A DNA stretch of 7,025 nt from WJMT01 sp041686095 (GTDB lineage: Bacteria; Acidobacteriota; Aminicenantia; Aminicenantales; Aminicenantaceae). Every line of letters starts with the position of its first letter. Within the stretch, counting starts at the first letter, position 1. Below are positions 5,614 through 7,025 of the stretch, one piece after another. A program made the translations under genes and the position numbers. Location: positions 1 through 7,025 of the forward strand of contig JAWLEN010000120.1 in NCBI GenBank assembly GCA_041686095.1, in the 5' to 3' direction. Below the pieces are notes generated by a model. It had not been told where the DNA came from. It did no database searches and saw only the letters and a program-made list of their open reading frames with translations.

Positions 5614-6875
5614 AAAGAAGAGATTTTATCAAATTAGGAGTTTGTTCTGCGGGAGTGGCTTTATTGGATTCATCCTGCTCTTCAAACAAGAGTGAACAAA
5701 AAATATCAGATCCTCTAAGTCAGCTCAGATCCATGACAGATGATGTGGTCCCTATTTCCGATAAGGAACGGATTCAACGTATGGAAAAAGCCAGGCGCTT
5801 GATGAAAGAAAACGGACTTGAAGCCATGTACCTTGAACCCGGGTCAAGTCTGTTCTATTTTACAGGGTTGGAATGGTGGAAAAGCGAAAGGATGTTTGCT
5901 GCTGTTCTTCCCGCCCATGGAGATCTGGTATGGATCTGTCCTGCCTTTGAAGAAGACAGAGCCAGAGAACTGATCCGGTTTGGTGATGATATCAGGACTT
6001 GGGAGGAATATGAAAGTCCTTTCCAAAGAGTCGCACAAGCTTTTAAGGACAGAGGAATCCGTTCTGGTAGAATCGGCATGGAAGAAAGAGTCCGTTATTT
6101 CCTGTTTGATGGAATCCGTAAACAGGCTCCTCATCTGGAATATGTGAGTGCCGATCCGGTGACTGTTGAGTTGAGGGTTCGAAAATCTTCTGCTGAGATA
6201 GCTCTCATGCAGAAAGCATCTGATATCACTATCGAAGCCTATAAAGCCTCAGTAGCACTGCTTGAAAAAGGAATGACTAAGGAGGATTTCAGTGCCATCT
6301 CTTCAGCCGCCCATCAAGCCCTGGGTGTCAGTGGAGGGATCGGCGCTCAAATCGCTGAAGCTTCGGCAAACCCCCATGGAAGTGTGAAGAGGATAGAGCT
6401 CAAAGAAGGAGACATCGTTCTTATGGACGGAGGCTGCAGTGTGGATGGCTACAGATCTGATATCAGCAGGACCATTGTGTTCGGAGAGCCCACCCAAAGG
6501 CAGACAGAGATGTGGAACTTGGCAAAAAAAGCCCAGACCGCTGGGTTTGAAAAAGCAGGATTAGGGGTGCCCTGTGAGGAAGTGGATGCAGCTCCCCGCA
6601 AGGTGTATAAGGATTATGGATTTCCTGGTGGATATGGGCTTCCCGGATGTCCCCACCGAACAGGGCATGGAATCGGTTTGGACGGCCATGAATGGATCAA
6701 TCTGGTTAAAGGAAACAAACGTCCTATGGAACTCGGAATGTGTTTCAGTAATGAGCCCATGCTGGTGCTGCCAGGAGAATACGGGATAAGACTGGAGGAC
6801 TGCTTTTATGTTACCGAACAAGGACCCAAATATTTCTCCCAGCCTTCTCCATCCATTGACCAGCCTTTTGCTTAG
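5604..6875 (+). CDS. Tat-exported M24 metallopeptidase (Xaa-Pro aminopeptidase-like)
   Basis: A 423-residue protein. VKRRDFIKLG (3-12) is a twin-arginine signal (R5, R6) followed by a short hydrophobic stretch and C25, possibly a lipid-attachment cysteine although the lipobox is poor. Residues 58-190 fit a creatinase/prolidase N-terminal domain; 200-405 is the M24 pita-bread domain. All five expected metal ligands are present: D275 (LMDGG), D286 (SDISRT), H355 (GHGIG), E384 (SNEP) and E398 (IRLED), with H258 and H362 as likely catalytic histidines. It should therefore be an active dinuclear peptidase or a related amidinohydrolase, removing N-terminal residues before proline outside the cytoplasm. 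AGGAGG (5592-5597) sits six bases before the ATG, inside the phosphoesterase gene, and the frames overlap by 10 nt, so translation is probably coupled. Its link to diphosphoglycerate metabolism is unclear; it may simply be co-transcribed. Confidence 0.9.
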   Translation: MAVKRRDFIKLGVCSAGVALLDSSCSSNKSEQKISDPLSQLRSMTDDVVPISDKERIQRMEKARRLMKENGLEAMYLEPGSSLFYFTGLEWWKSERMFAAVLPAHGDLVWICPAFEEDRARELIRFGDDIRTWEEYESPFQRVAQAFKDRGIRSGRIGMEERVRYFLFDGIRKQAPHLEYVSADPVTVELRVRKSSAEIALMQKASDITIEAYKASVALLEKGMTKEDFSAISSAAHQALGVSGGIGAQIAEASANPHGSVKRIELKEGDIVLMDGGCSVDGYRSDISRTIVFGEPTQRQTEMWNLAKKAQTAGFEKAGLGVPCEEVDAAPRKVYKDYGFPGGYGLPGCPHRTGHGIGLDGHEWINLVKGNKRPMELGMCFSNEPMLVLPGEYGIRLEDCFYVTEQGPKYFSQPSPSIDQPFA

Positions 6876-6887
6876 AATAGCTTGACC

Positions 6888-7025
6888 TCACCTTTGGGCA
6901 AAGACTTCAAGCCCTTGAAGGTTCAAGGATACAGGAATGGATCGGATCCCTTTGCCTAGGGAGTTGATCTCTTCCAGCATTTTTGTTTTTTGATGGGTTC
7001 CTTTTGGACTCAGCAGGGTCAATGA
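6888..7025 (-). CDS. C-terminal 45 residues of an unrecognised convergent gene
   Basis: An open minus-strand frame enters from the right edge and stops at TGA (6890-6888). The visible end contains LLSPKGTHQKTKMLEEIN and then SLNLQGLEVFAQR, a normal soluble-looking protein tail with mixed charged and hydrophobic residues. I do not recognise the family. Its stop lies 12 bases from the stop of the M24 gene, a typical convergent arrangement. Support comes from the open frame to the edge, protein-like composition and the position just past the end of the operon. Confidence 0.55.
   Translation of the reverse strand, partial: SLTLLSPKGTHQKTKMLEEINSLGKGIRSIPVSLNLQGLEVFAQR
6905..6927. repeat. Overlapping short hairpins at the convergent gene boundary
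   Basis: CTTCAA-GCCC-TTGAAG (6905-6920) is a perfect 6-bp stem with a 4-nt loop. It overlaps a second dyad, CTTGAA-GG-TTCAAG (6914-6927), so the two folds compete. They lie 30-50 bases after the M24 stop, inside the end of the convergent gene. No T-tract follows on either strand, so terminator function is doubtful. Confidence 0.3.

Noticed and set aside
1..7025. CRISPR array, rRNA genes or phage genes
   Set aside because: No regularly spaced direct repeats, no rRNA-like blocks and no phage structural or integrase proteins are seen in any frame.

Overview
The window looks like bacterial chromosome, moderately AT-rich. Genes have clear Shine-Dalgarno sites (GGAGG, AAGGA, AGGAGG), which argues against Bacteroidota. 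Two proteins begin with a twin-arginine RRDFIK-type export signal. I cannot name the phylum. The central genes belong to families known biochemically from thermophilic methanogens, so old transfer between archaea and bacteria is possible but unproven here.

Layout. (1) Positions 1-755, minus strand: the 5' two-thirds or so of a Tat-exported DUF362 protein, running off the left edge. (2) Positions 756-1394: a roughly 640-base intergenic region. It holds two hairpins, an AT-rich promoter-like stretch, and a compact 254-bp insertion-like element (1126-1379) with imperfect terminal inverted repeats, a flanking CTAA duplication, a 98-nt near-continuous hairpin and a perfect 15-bp inverted repeat. 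This element ends 15 bases before the first gene of the operon. (3) Positions 1395-6875, plus strand: five tightly packed genes with spacings of +1, -4, +1 and -10 nt. They encode cyclic 2,3-diphosphoglycerate synthetase (cpgS), 2-phosphoglycerate kinase (pgk2), a two-CBS-domain protein, a tandem two-domain calcineurin-like metallophosphoesterase, and a Tat-exported M24 (Xaa-Pro aminopeptidase-like) peptidase. (4) Positions 6888-7025, minus strand: the C-terminal end of an unrecognised convergent gene.

How it may work together. The kinase should make 2,3-diphosphoglycerate from the glycolytic intermediate 2-phosphoglycerate, and the synthetase should close it to the cyclic pyrophosphate (cDPG). 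cDPG is known in some methanogens as an abundant solute linked to heat protection and to phosphate and energy storage. The next two genes look like the natural complement: a phosphoesterase that could open the ring or remove phosphate, and a CBS sensor that could gate it by nucleotide level. The second half of the phosphoesterase is a duplicated copy that has lost nearly all its metal ligands. The main proposal is a self-contained, nucleotide-regulated cDPG synthesis and breakdown operon in a bacterium. The hydrolase role is inference, not demonstrated.
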